A DNA stretch of 64,000 nucleotides from the NCBI RefSeq assembly GCF_001542405.1, contig NZ_LNCD01000031.1, positions 1 to 64,000 on the forward strand, in the 5' to 3' direction. Positions 24,641 to 32,782 of this stretch are shown in pieces (the first letter of the stretch is position 1; every line of letters begins with the position of its first letter). This DNA is from Rhizobium altiplani (GTDB taxonomy: Bacteria; Pseudomonadota; Alphaproteobacteria; Rhizobiales; Rhizobiaceae). Both the position numbers and the translations under genes were made by a program. The notes beneath the pieces were generated by a model, which made no database searches, was not told the origin of the DNA, and worked only from the letters and a program-made list of their open reading frames with translations.

Positions 24641-24826
24641 ATTATTCAGAACGCCTTTTCTGATGGGGACGGCACAACGCGCTGCCCGGCCAGTTCGGCC
24701 GCGAACCGATGGTCGACACTCGGCATAGTTCTCCTGCTCAAAGAGCGTTCAGGAATTCCAGAAGCCGGTCGTTGGTCGAAATCGCTCGACCTTGGCGCGC
24801 TGGTTTTCTCACATTGATCCGTCATT

Positions 24827-24840
24827 TTGATCGAGCGCAA
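24827..24840 (+). promoter_or_regulatory. Hybrid box TTGATCGAGCGCAA
   Basis: FixK half-site TTGAT plus CGCAA, 62 bp before the SPW-repeat gene; the same 14-mer as the site upstream of the BON gene. Confidence 0.6.
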
Positions 24841-24902
24841 TGTACTCTGAACTAGGAGTTCTATCCTGGCACCCGTCACGAACTCGGCCGTGGGTGAATG
24901 CA

Positions 24903-25268
24903 ATGAACGAAGCAGGCTGGCAGGATCCGATAATGGTTACCCTGGGAAGCTTAGTGTTCGCACTCCCGTGGTTGCTCCCGTCGACCTTCGGAGATCCCAT
25001 GGCGGGCGACACGATGGCTTGGGCCTTTCTCTTGACCGGCCTGGCAACCGGGGTGACCGCAGTCGCAGGCATTGTGCTTCCTGGTAAATGGGAAGCCTTT
25101 GTCGAGTGCGCGCTCGGCATCTGGCTGATGGCCTTGCCATGGGTCGTCGAGCCGGTCAAAGACCCGAGTACCGCCGACTGGGCTACCGTTATCATCGGGG
25201 GCGTCATGGTCGTTCTCTCAGGCATTTCCGTGTTCTCAGGACGCGGGCGTCGCCCGAGACAGGAGTAA
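24903..25268 (+). CDS. SPW-repeat membrane protein
   Basis: About 121 aa with four hydrophobic helices. Two copies of the SPW repeat are visible: GSLVFALPWLLPSTFG and GIWLMALPWVVEPVK. The start at ATG 24903 (MNEAGWQDPIM) puts the family motif near the N-terminus; its ribosome site is poor. An earlier in-frame ATG at 24840 overlaps the hybrid box and is less likely. The function of the family is unknown. Genes of this set (DUF5335, MgtA) follow closely on the same strand. Confidence 0.8.
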   Translation: MNEAGWQDPIMVTLGSLVFALPWLLPSTFGDPMAGDTMAWAFLLTGLATGVTAVAGIVLPGKWEAFVECALGIWLMALPWVVEPVKDPSTADWATVIIGGVMVVLSGISVFSGRGRRPRQE

Positions 25269-25347
25269 GATGATGACCTTTCACACATCGCGCACGACAG
25301 AAGCTCTGCTCTCCGCGGCAGGATCCCTAACAGAAGGAGATGAAAAG

Positions 25348-25659
25348 ATGGGCGTTATGGTGCTCCCAAAATCCGAATGGGCTGCTTATTTCTCGCGCCT
25401 TCGCAAGAAAGTGGAGGGGAAGGAAATCAAGATCGAAGTCCTCGGTGCGACAATTGGCGACCAGATTCTGGTGAGATCGGCACCCCTACTTGGTGCCACC
25501 TATGAGCCGAAGGAAGACGCTCTTGAAATATCGGTCAAGGGCATGACGCACGTTGTCGATCATCCGCAGAAGATCTCGATACAGGATGACGATGGAAGGG
25601 TTTTCGCCATCGAAGTTATCGACGCAGGGGACAGACATCAGCTCATGACGTTTGCCTAG
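25348..25659 (+). CDS. DUF5335 family protein
   Basis: 103 aa from ATG 25348, nine bases after AAGGAG; the frame is open 26 codons more. Recognised by LPKSEWAAYFSRL, IKIEVLGATIGDQ, APLLGATYEPKEDALEISV, the GMTHVVDHPQKI block and a final FAIEVIDAGDRHQ. Family members are small soluble beta proteins of unknown role, common beside stress genes in rhizobia. It sits between the SPW-repeat and mgtA genes, probably in one transcript (79 bp and 64 bp gaps). Confidence 0.75.
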   Translation: MGVMVLPKSEWAAYFSRLRKKVEGKEIKIEVLGATIGDQILVRSAPLLGATYEPKEDALEISVKGMTHVVDHPQKISIQDDDGRVFAIEVIDAGDRHQLMTFA

Positions 25660-25723
25660 GTGCAGGACTGTCTGAACGGCTTTCCGGCTAGCGTTCTCGC
25701 AAAAACTTGGAGGCTCGAACGGC

Positions 25724-28342
25724 ATGATGAACGTGAGCGCTGGAATGCGGATTGTCCACGCCATCTACCCCGCCGCGCCTCCTCTCGAGGGCCTCGGAAT
25801 GATGAGTGAGTGCTCGCAGGACAAAGCTTGCGAGCTGCTTCGTTCGAGCCATTCTGGCATCTCGTCCGCTGAAGCTCGTCTTCGGCGAGAGCAATACGGC
25901 CCGAACTTGGTTAGTCATGAGCAGCGCGCGCCACTGCTCAGCGAGATCTGGTCGCGTGCCAAGAGCCCTCTAAACGCCCTACTGCTGACACTTGGGCTGG
26001 TGTCGTACACCCTCGGAGATATCCGGGCGGCGGTCGTCATATCGGCGATCGTTGTGCTCTCCGTGGGTATGGCATTCGCCCAGGAGCATCGTTCCAGCCA
26101 GGCCGCCGCGAAGCTCCGCCAGATGGTAAAGACAACAGCAAGCGTTGTCCGTCCTGGCGAGGCGCGCCCGAAGACTGAGGACCTCGAAGAGCTCGTACCT
26201 GGAGACGTCGTGGTACTATCGGCGGGTGATCTCATACCTGCCGATCTCCGCCTCCTCGAGGCCACGGGTCTCTACGTGAACCAGTCGGCGCTTTCCGGCG
26301 AGGCAATGCCCATCGAAAAGCAGGAGACTCTCCCTCGCATTTTAGTCGAGGGACATTTGGATCGGACCAATCTTTGCTTCATGGGTTCGAACGTCGTGAG
26401 CGGGTTCGGTCGAGGCTTGGTGATCCGAACTGGGGCAAACACCTTCTTTGGAGCGCTGGCCGAAAAGGTCGTGGCGCAGCAGGAGGAGACGGCATTCGAT
26501 CGCGGGATCAGGCGTTTCACCTGGCTGATGGTTGGCGTGACCCTCGTTCTCGGCCCCTCGGTATTCCTCATCAATGGCATCACGAAGGGAGACTGGCTTC
26601 AGGCTCTGCTCTTTGCCGTGGCGATCGCTGTCGGGCTAACGCCCGAAATGCTCCCGATGGCGGTGACGGTCAACCTTGCCAAGGGCGCGCTGGCGATGGC
26701 CAGATCCAGGGTGATCGTCAAGCGTCTGGACGCGATCCAGAACCTTGGCGCAATGGATGTTCTGTGCACCGACAAGACCGGGACGCTGACGCAGGACAAG
26801 ATCATCCTCAAACAGCACGTCGATATCCATGGCGCGGATTCGCCGCGCGTGCTGCACTACGCCTACCTCAACAGTTACTTTCAATCAGGGCTGAAGAACC
26901 TGCTCGATGTCGCCGTTCTGGAGCACGGCGACGTCCACGAAGCACTTGGAGTCGACGAGCGCTTTCAAAAAATCGGCGAGATCCCTTTCGACTTCTCTCG
27001 TCGTCGGCTGTCTGTGATCGTCTCCGACAGACGCGACAAGCATATTCTCATCTGCAAGGGGGCAGTCGAGGAGATATTCGCGGCCTCGACGCGATACGAA
27101 GATGCCGGGGCCATCGGAACCCTGGACGCGGGACACCTCGAGACGGCCAAGAAGGAGACCGTACTGCTGAACAAGAGCGGCTTTCGTGTCGTCGCGGTTG
27201 CGTACAAGGATATGAGCGAGACGAAGCCGGACTACAGCGTCGAAGACGAAAGCGACCTCATTCTGCTCGGCTACATCTCGTTCCTCGACCCGCCAAAGGA
27301 GAGCGCCTCGAAGGCCATCGCCGCGCTGGAAGCCAGCGGTGTCCGGGTGAAAATACTTACGGGAGACAACGAGGTCATCACACGGAAGATTTGCGGCGAC
27401 GTCGGAATCCAGGCCAAGGACATCCTTCTCGGCCCACAACTCGACGCAATGACGGACGTCGAGCTTACGATGATAGCAGCGTCTGCCACGGTTTTTGCGA
27501 AACTCACTCCAAGTCAGAAGGAGCGCATCGTCCGGCTCCTGCGGGCGAGCAGTCACGTGGTCGGGTTCCTCGGTGACGGCATCAACGACGGACCGGCACT
27601 CAAGAGCGCGGACGTCGGCGTCTCGGTCGACAGTGCCGTGGACATAGCCAGGGAGTCGGCCGACATCATCCTGTTGGAGAAGAACCTGCTCGTGCTGCGG
27701 GAGGGCGTCATCGAGGGGCGCAAGGTGTTCGCAAATATCATTAAGTACATCAGAATGGGCGCGAGCTCGAATTTCGGAAACATGTTCAGCGTCCTCGGTG
27801 CGAGCATCTTCCTGCCGTTTATTCCACTGACAGCAATCCAGGTTCTCACCAACAACCTGCTGTACGACGTCTCGCAAACGGCCATTCCGACCGATACGGT
27901 CGACGAGGAATACGTGGCATCGCCGCGGCGGTGGGACATAGCTGGTATCTTCAGGTTCATGCTGGTGCTCGGCCCGGTCAGTTCGATCTTCGACTATCTG
28001 ACGTTCGCCGTGATGCTGGTCGTGTTTAAGGCGTGGACGAATCCCGCCCTGTTCCAAACGGGATGGTTCGTGGAGTCGCTGCTGACGCAGACTCTGGTCA
28101 TACATATCATACGGACTACCCGCATTCCGTTCGTCGAAAGCTCCGCCAGCCCGGCCCTGGTGACAACGAGCCTCCTCATCGCGGGCATCGGCATTTTCCT
28201 GCCTTTTACTGGCGTCGGAAGCGCGCTGGGCTTCGTGTCCCTGCCTCTTGTGTACTGGCCAATGCTGGCGGCAATCCTCTTTCTCTATGCAATCCTCGCA
28301 CATCTGGCGAAGGTCTGGTTTGTCCGAAGATGGGGCTTGTAG
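25724..28342 (+). CDS. mgtA: Magnesium-transporting P-type ATPase (P3B)
   Basis: 872 aa, full length for MgtA. Visible parts: N-terminal cation-ATPase domain (GLGMMSECSQDKA, YGPNLVSHE), actuator motif NQSALSGEAMPIEK, membrane helix VGLTPEMLPM, phosphorylation motif CTDKTGTLTQ (Asp about 350), the KGAVEEI nucleotide site, LTGDNEVITRK, and the hinge GDGINDGPALKSADVGVSVD. The C-terminal helices include LTNNLLYDVSQTAIPTD, typical for magnesium pumps. It brings Mg2+ in across the inner membrane. No Mg-sensing leader can be shown from the short upstream gap. Confidence 0.93.
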   Translation: MMNVSAGMRIVHAIYPAAPPLEGLGMMSECSQDKACELLRSSHSGISSAEARLRREQYGPNLVSHEQRAPLLSEIWSRAKSPLNALLLTLGLVSYTLGDIRAAVVISAIVVLSVGMAFAQEHRSSQAAAKLRQMVKTTASVVRPGEARPKTEDLEELVPGDVVVLSAGDLIPADLRLLEATGLYVNQSALSGEAMPIEKQETLPRILVEGHLDRTNLCFMGSNVVSGFGRGLVIRTGANTFFGALAEKVVAQQEETAFDRGIRRFTWLMVGVTLVLGPSVFLINGITKGDWLQALLFAVAIAVGLTPEMLPMAVTVNLAKGALAMARSRVIVKRLDAIQNLGAMDVLCTDKTGTLTQDKIILKQHVDIHGADSPRVLHYAYLNSYFQSGLKNLLDVAVLEHGDVHEALGVDERFQKIGEIPFDFSRRRLSVIVSDRRDKHILICKGAVEEIFAASTRYEDAGAIGTLDAGHLETAKKETVLLNKSGFRVVAVAYKDMSETKPDYSVEDESDLILLGYISFLDPPKESASKAIAALEASGVRVKILTGDNEVITRKICGDVGIQAKDILLGPQLDAMTDVELTMIAASATVFAKLTPSQKERIVRLLRASSHVVGFLGDGINDGPALKSADVGVSVDSAVDIARESADIILLEKNLLVLREGVIEGRKVFANIIKYIRMGASSNFGNMFSVLGASIFLPFIPLTAIQVLTNNLLYDVSQTAIPTDTVDEEYVASPRRWDIAGIFRFMLVLGPVSSIFDYLTFAVMLVVFKAWTNPALFQTGWFVESLLTQTLVIHIIRTTRIPFVESSASPALVTTSLLIAGIGIFLPFTGVGSALGFVSLPLVYWPMLAAILFLYAILAHLAKVWFVRRWGL

Positions 28343-28450
28343 GAATAGGTGCTCGATCTCCGCGTGACCTACCGACCAGCAGCGAAATTGCGGTGAGTCA
28401 ATGAAGCGAGGGCCCGGATCTGGCTGAATGTCCTCTCAGGAGGACGCGCG

Positions 28451-29470
28451 ATGGGATTTGAGGGGAGACGACACGAGGCGCCCGCACAGGCAGACACGGA
28501 GGCGAATATGCTATCTCGCAAGGAAGACGCCATGCCGCGGAGGCTTTCCGGGTTCATCTCGATGATGGGAAGGGGCCATCAGGCAATGTTGGTTTTGCTC
28601 TCGGTTTTCTTGTTCGCCGTGGGAATTCTGCCGCTCGAGGTTCAACGACGCATCGTAAACGGCGCGACGCAGGGAGCAGCTCTGAACACGATCCTCGTAC
28701 TCGTGCTCGCCTACTTGGCGCTCGTCCTGAGCGAAGGTGGGATCAAGCTTGTTTTGAACGTCTACCGCGGCTGGATCGGAGAAGTTTCCATTCGTTGGCT
28801 TCGCATGGCGGTCATCGATACGAGAGAACGCCATCCCGATGATCTTACCACCTTGGCCGAAGGCGTCGAAATGTCGATCGTGCTCGCGGAGGCGGAACCT
28901 GTGGGCGGGTTTGTCGGCACCAGCATCTCGGAGCCAATCCTACAGGCGGGCATCCTTTTGGCAGTCGGTAGCTACATGATCTACCTTCAGCCGCTCCTTG
29001 CTCTAGCCGTCATCGCCGTATTCGTCCCGCAGTCCGTCCTGGTTCCTGTTCTCCAAGGGCTAATCAATCAGCGGGTCAAGACGAAGATCACGGTCATGCG
29101 ACACCTCAGCGAGGAGATGGTCGACCATACTTCGCCGAACTCGCCGAAGCACCAGGCAGCCCGCGTCCAGCGACTATTTTCGACCAACATGAGCATCTAC
29201 AAGCTCAAGTACGCGCTCAACTTCTTGATGAACCTGATGTTTCAGCTCGGTTTTGCCGGAATATTCGCGCTTGGCGGCTATTATGTCATAACGGGCAAGA
29301 TCGAGATTGGGACCGTCGTCGCCTTCATTGCGGGCCTCAACAAAGTGTCGGACCCCTGGGGAGCGCTCGTCGACTGGTATCGCGACTTGAAAGTAACCCA
29401 GGTGAAGTACGAGCTTATCCGCGACGCGAGCACGGCAAATGCCAGTCAGGCAAACATCCAGGCGAATTAG
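28451..29470 (+). CDS. ABC-transporter membrane domain without ATPase
   Basis: 339 aa. Start at ATG 28451, with AGGAGG seven bases upstream (an ATG at 28508 also has a good site). It has about five to six transmembrane helices in the ABC exporter type 1 pattern (FVGTSISEPILQAGILLAVG, LAVIAVFVPQSVLVPVL, FLMNLMFQLGFAGIFALGGY, IEIGTVVAFIAGLNKVSDPW). The protein then ends where the nucleotide-binding domain should begin; no Walker A or signature motif is present in it or next to it. It may pair with an ATPase encoded elsewhere or act without one. Follows mgtA by 108 bp. Confidence 0.75.
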   Translation: MGFEGRRHEAPAQADTEANMLSRKEDAMPRRLSGFISMMGRGHQAMLVLLSVFLFAVGILPLEVQRRIVNGATQGAALNTILVLVLAYLALVLSEGGIKLVLNVYRGWIGEVSIRWLRMAVIDTRERHPDDLTTLAEGVEMSIVLAEAEPVGGFVGTSISEPILQAGILLAVGSYMIYLQPLLALAVIAVFVPQSVLVPVLQGLINQRVKTKITVMRHLSEEMVDHTSPNSPKHQAARVQRLFSTNMSIYKLKYALNFLMNLMFQLGFAGIFALGGYYVITGKIEIGTVVAFIAGLNKVSDPWGALVDWYRDLKVTQVKYELIRDASTANASQANIQAN

Positions 29471-29517
29471 GTCTGCGATGTCCTCCTGACATATCGTCAG
29501 GAAGAAGGAAAGGAAAG

Positions 29518-29901
29518 CTAGGCGACAGTTCGAGCAGCCATGTCGTTCAAACCGGAAGCGGCTTCCTCGCGGATCCGGTGTGCCGCCTCGGAGGCCAGCT
29601 TCGAACCAATCATGAGCATAGTGCTCACTTCGGCGGCGTAGTCAATTTTAGCAACTCGAACGAAATCACCGATGACGTCGAGAGCGTCGTTGCTTCCGGC
29701 GCTTCCGACGAGATCACCAACTAACCTCACCTGCTGCTGGCAACGGCGCATCAGAAAGTCGAAGGACTCGATCTGGAGCCGCGACGCCGCGCTCAAAACT
29801 TGAACCTGAAAGCCGACGCCGGCCTCCAGAAGCTTCTCCGCAGCCGCAATAGCCGGAAGATTCGAAGGAATGGGATAGGTATGGTCGGCGTTTTGGATCA
29901 T
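29518..29901 (-). CDS. Phasin-like protein, 127 aa
   Basis: Helical, soluble. The pattern PAIAAAEKLLEAGVGFQVQVL, RLQIESFDFLMRRCQQQ and a long amphipathic helix over the rest resembles the short phasin family (PF09361-like) of rhizobia, which coat polyhydroxyalkanoate granules. Ribosome site GGGGGA before the ATG. No FixK box upstream. The family call is from pattern alone, so a general helical protein remains possible. Confidence 0.55.
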   Translation of the reverse strand: MIQNADHTYPIPSNLPAIAAAEKLLEAGVGFQVQVLSAASRLQIESFDFLMRRCQQQVRLVGDLVGSAGSNDALDVIGDFVRVAKIDYAAEVSTMLMIGSKLASEAAHRIREEAASGLNDMAARTVA

Positions 29902-29938
29902 TTCGGTTCCCCCATTGGCGCGTAAATTCCCGTTCCCT

Positions 29939-30376
29939 TTATCGATATACGAGCACAGGGATATGCGAATGACTGAGGACTTTGTTCGTAACGCTGCCGA
30001 GGATCAGCGCGGCGACGCCTCCGCGACCATGCGATGCCATTGCGATCAGATCGCATCCATTAAGAACGGCTGTTTCGATGATGGCTTGGTGAACCTCATC
30101 GCTTCGGAGCTTGACAGTATAGCAGGTGACTCCCTGATGACGGGCGCGCAACTCGACGTCGTTCAGGAATTGAACGGCTCGCTCATCCGACAGCCGTTCA
30201 TAGTCTTCCCGACTGGTTGCCAGCTTGTCACTGTCCGTTGTGAAGATGCGAAACGGTTCGATCACGCAGACGAAAACGACCGATGCTTTCGCGTCTCGCG
30301 CAAATGCCACCGCGTTCTCCGCGGCCGTAACTGCAAGCCTGGATCCGTCCGTTGGCACGAGAATCTTTGCAAACAT
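29939..30376 (-). CDS. Single-domain universal stress protein
   Basis: 145 aa from ATG 30374-30376 (GAGGAAG upstream); the open frame runs 56 codons upstream through the FixK box and is rejected. Typical Usp: FAKILVPTDGSRLAVTAAENAV at the N-terminus with the nucleotide Asp, LIAMASHGRGGVAALILGSVTNKVL and a final IPVLVYR. The G-x2-G-x9-G-S/T loop is complete, so this is an ATP-binding Usp, unlike the two-domain proteins nearby. Confidence 0.92.
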   Translation of the reverse strand: MFAKILVPTDGSRLAVTAAENAVAFARDAKASVVFVCVIEPFRIFTTDSDKLATSREDYERLSDERAVQFLNDVELRARHQGVTCYTVKLRSDEVHQAIIETAVLNGCDLIAMASHGRGGVAALILGSVTNKVLSHSHIPVLVYR

Positions 30377-30425
30377 GGCACTCTTCCTCATCAGAGAAAT
30401 ATTACGACCGGTCGCTCGCCCGTCT

Positions 30426-30439
30426 TTGATCCTTGTCAA
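30426..30439 (-). promoter_or_regulatory. FixK/FNR box TTGATCCTTGTCAA
   Basis: Perfect palindrome 49 bp upstream of the single-domain usp start. Confidence 0.85.
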
Positions 30440-30500
30440 TGTTCGGCGAGGAAACTCCGCTCGTCGCCCTTTTTCCAATTGCTCGCAAGGCAACCCTACC

Positions 30501-30514
30501 TTGACCAAGATCAA
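30501..30514 (+). promoter_or_regulatory. FixK/FNR box TTGACCAAGATCAA
   Basis: Perfect palindrome upstream of the FtsH remnant and the flippase-like ORF on the plus strand; it forms a divergent pair with the box at 30426. Confidence 0.8.
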
Positions 30515-30589
30515 GGAATGCGGGGAGCGGACGTGCAAAGCCACCTTGAGGAAACAGCTTGGCGGAACACCTCGCCGGTTCCAATGGCT

Positions 30590-30800
30590 GAACGACGGCC
30601 ATGCCGGCGCGTATGACAGGGATTATTCGGAGGCCACGGCCCGTCAGGTGGATGTCGTTGTTCACGACATGATCGATGCGCGTTCAAAGACGACACGAAG
30701 CTCTTGTCAACGAGAATGAAGGACCTGACCGCCGGTGCGAACCTGCTGCTCGAGCACGAAACGATCACGCCCGAGGATTTTCCGCCACTTCAACGGAAAA
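30590..30800 (+). pseudogene. FtsH protease C-terminal remnant
   Basis: One frame reads WLNDGHAGAYDRDYSEATAR then QVDVVVHDMIDAR, resembling the helical region after the FtsH zinc site (YSEATAR-x-ID). After a frameshift near 30690 the adjoining frame continues MKDLTAGANLLLEHETITPE and DFPPL, the usual FtsH tail (LLEKETLTxxEF). AAA and protease domains are absent. The tail runs without a stop into the next membrane-protein ORF. Confidence 0.7.
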
Positions 30801-31861
30801 AGCTGGTGATCCCGAGACCGCGACAACCACGGAGGCGACTGTTGGCTAAAGCGAAGGGACATTTGGCAGGGTCGGACGACCTTCTTCTGAAACCTGAACA
30901 ATCTTCCGCACGTGTGATCATCGGTTGGTTCGCCGGCGCGCTGATATTTGCCAGCGTGATGGGACTGTTGCTGCATTTCGCCGATATCGCCGAATTATTG
31001 GCTGTGTTGAAGGCGGCGAGTCCGCTTTGGATCGCCGCGGCTGTTTCCTGTCAGCTTGGGACCTACGCCTGCGCCGCGGCCGTCTGGCAGATGGTCACGA
31101 GGCGCGCAGGTTTTCAGCTTCGACTTGCGGAGCTTCTCAAACTGGCTGTCATGGAACTCTTCGCCAACCAGGCGATCCCGACAGGCGGTCTGAGCGGAAG
31201 TCTATTGGTTGCCCGCGGCCTCGTGCGGCGGCGGATCCCCTCGTCCATCGCCATAACCGCCTTGCTGGTCGCCGCCCTTTCCTACTACGCCGCCTACCTT
31301 CTGATGGCGGGGCTTGCCTTCGCCCTGTTGTGGTCGACCGGTGATCTCAGCGACACGTGGGAATGGCTCTCGATCATGTTTGCCGCGATCGTTATCTTGA
31401 TCACCGTTTGCCTGGTCGCCGTCACGGTTACCAAGGGCCGTTGGATCCCAAGGTCTGTGCTGCGCACGCCGCTGATGGCACGCCTTGCAAAAGCGCTTGC
31501 ACAGGTTCGGACCGACATCGCTAGTGATCCGAAAGTACTAGGCCCGACAATCTTCTTTCAACTGGCGATTTTCGTTCTGGATGCCACCACGCTCTGGTTC
31601 TCCGTGCGATCTCTCGGCGCAAGTATCGGCCCCACTCCTGCATTCCTGGCCTTCGTTCTCGCGTCGGTCGTTGCTACCGTCTCACCTATCCCGCTCGGCC
31701 TAGGTTCGTTCGAAGGAGGCTGCGTCGCGGTCCTCCACTTGCTTGGAGTCGGCATCGAAGTCGCTCTTGCTGCCACGCTGATTTTCCGAGGAATGTCGTT
31801 CTGGATGCCCATGTTTCCGGGAATGTGGCTGACCCACCGGGAGGCACAGGCGGATCCTTGA
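30704..31861 (+). CDS. Flippase-like (LPG synthase family, DUF2157/UPF0104-type) membrane protein
   Basis: Up to 385 aa; about eight transmembrane helices begin near residue 70 (VIIGWFAGALIFASVMGLLL). Family marks are LLKLAVMELFANQAIPTGGLSGSLLVAR and VVATVSPIPLGLGSFEGGCVAVL, as in MprF-like lysylphosphatidylglycerol synthase transmembrane proteins. The first 30 residues are the FtsH tail described above, and no ATG lies between them and the first helix, so either the protein carries a borrowed N-terminus or it starts at a GTG/TTG near 30810-30915. The final TGA lies inside the FixK box of the next gene. Confidence 0.75.
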   Translation: MSTRMKDLTAGANLLLEHETITPEDFPPLQRKKLVIPRPRQPRRRLLAKAKGHLAGSDDLLLKPEQSSARVIIGWFAGALIFASVMGLLLHFADIAELLAVLKAASPLWIAAAVSCQLGTYACAAAVWQMVTRRAGFQLRLAELLKLAVMELFANQAIPTGGLSGSLLVARGLVRRRIPSSIAITALLVAALSYYAAYLLMAGLAFALLWSTGDLSDTWEWLSIMFAAIVILITVCLVAVTVTKGRWIPRSVLRTPLMARLAKALAQVRTDIASDPKVLGPTIFFQLAIFVLDATTLWFSVRSLGASIGPTPAFLAFVLASVVATVSPIPLGLGSFEGGCVAVLHLLGVGIEVALAATLIFRGMSFWMPMFPGMWLTHREAQADP

Positions 31862-31871
31862 CCTCCGTCAA
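31858..31871 (+). promoter_or_regulatory. FixK/FNR box TTGACCTCCGTCAA
   Basis: Perfect palindrome overlapping the stop codon of the flippase-like gene, 98 bp before the CBS-BON gene. Confidence 0.75.
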
Positions 31872-31969
31872 TGTACGTCGGGCAGATGTATGATTGTATC
31901 GGCCGTGCCTCTTCAGTCGATGTTGTGGATCGAACGGCTTGAAAAGAGGTTCTGGATCGGAGAACAGAC

Positions 31970-32692
31970 ATGATAGTCGAGAGCGCAATGACCCCGTCCC
32001 CGATCACCGTCGGCGCTTCCTGCACGGTGTTGCAGGCGGCCGAAATAATGCTCGCCAACCGGATAAGTGGCCTTCCTGTCGTCGATGACGACGGAGTGCT
32101 GGTTGGCATGATTACCGAAGGCGACTTCCTGCGGCGATACGAGCTCAACACCGACCGCAGACGGTCCTGGTTGCAAAGCTGGCTTGCAAGCCCTGGAAAG
32201 ATCGCCGACGAATACGTGCGCTCTCACGGACGGCGTGTTGACGAAATAATGAACTCGCACCTCGTCGTCGTGCCTCCGACTGCGGCACTTTCCGAGGCCG
32301 TTCGTCTGATGGAGCGAAACGAGGTGAAGCGGCTCCCCGTGATCTCGGACGGAAGACTAGTCGGCATAATAGCGCGTTCAGACCTCCTTCGCGCCCTGAC
32401 TGAAGTGGAAAAATCTTCGACTCCATCCACTCAGGACGTCCAAATCCAGGAGGCGGTCGATGCCGAACTGGCGAAGCAAAGCTGGAGCAGGAATGGATTC
32501 ATACGCTGCCAGGTCAGAAACGGAGTAGCCGAGCTCTCCGGTACCATCTTCGACGAACGGGAGCGTCTCGCCGCGAAGGTTGCCGCTGAGAATGTACAAG
32601 GGGTCAGAGCGATCACGGACCATCTCACCTGGATTGATCCGTACTACGGAGTGGCTCTGCCGCCGCCGGCTGGCGAAGAGGATCCCATCTGA
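31970..32692 (+). CDS. CBS-pair plus BON-domain protein
   Basis: 240 aa, cytoplasmic. CBS1 at about 3-60 (MTPSPITVGASCTVLQAAEI, GVLVGMITEGDFLRR), CBS2 at about 88-145 (IMNSHLVVVPPTAALSEAV, GRLVGIIARSDLLRAL) and a BON domain at about 155-222 (GVAELSGTIFDERERLAA). CBS pairs bind adenosyl ligands such as AMP or ATP and often sense energy state; the BON part may anchor it to the membrane. GGAG lies eight bases before the ATG. The broken relative at 10973-11611 has the same order of domains. Confidence 0.9.
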   Translation: MIVESAMTPSPITVGASCTVLQAAEIMLANRISGLPVVDDDGVLVGMITEGDFLRRYELNTDRRRSWLQSWLASPGKIADEYVRSHGRRVDEIMNSHLVVVPPTAALSEAVRLMERNEVKRLPVISDGRLVGIIARSDLLRALTEVEKSSTPSTQDVQIQEAVDAELAKQSWSRNGFIRCQVRNGVAELSGTIFDERERLAAKVAAENVQGVRAITDHLTWIDPYYGVALPPPAGEEDPI

Positions 32693-32717
32693 GCGTTCCG
32701 ATTGGATTGGGGCCAGA

Positions 32718-32731
32718 TTGATCTCCGTCAA
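32718..32731 (+). promoter_or_regulatory. FixK/FNR box TTGATCTCCGTCAA
   Basis: Perfect palindrome 51 bp before the nuclease gene; it probably drives the whole run nuclease, 96-aa protein, ackA and xfp. Confidence 0.85.
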
Positions 32732-32782
32732 GGAAGCGGCGCCCCCCTTCTGTATGCTCTCGTCAAAGCTCATAGGTGGAAC

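Noticed and set aside
26885..28303. 472-codon minus-strand ORF opposite mgtA
   Set aside because: Antisense shadow of a clear P-type ATPase; composition typical of GC-rich shadow frames.
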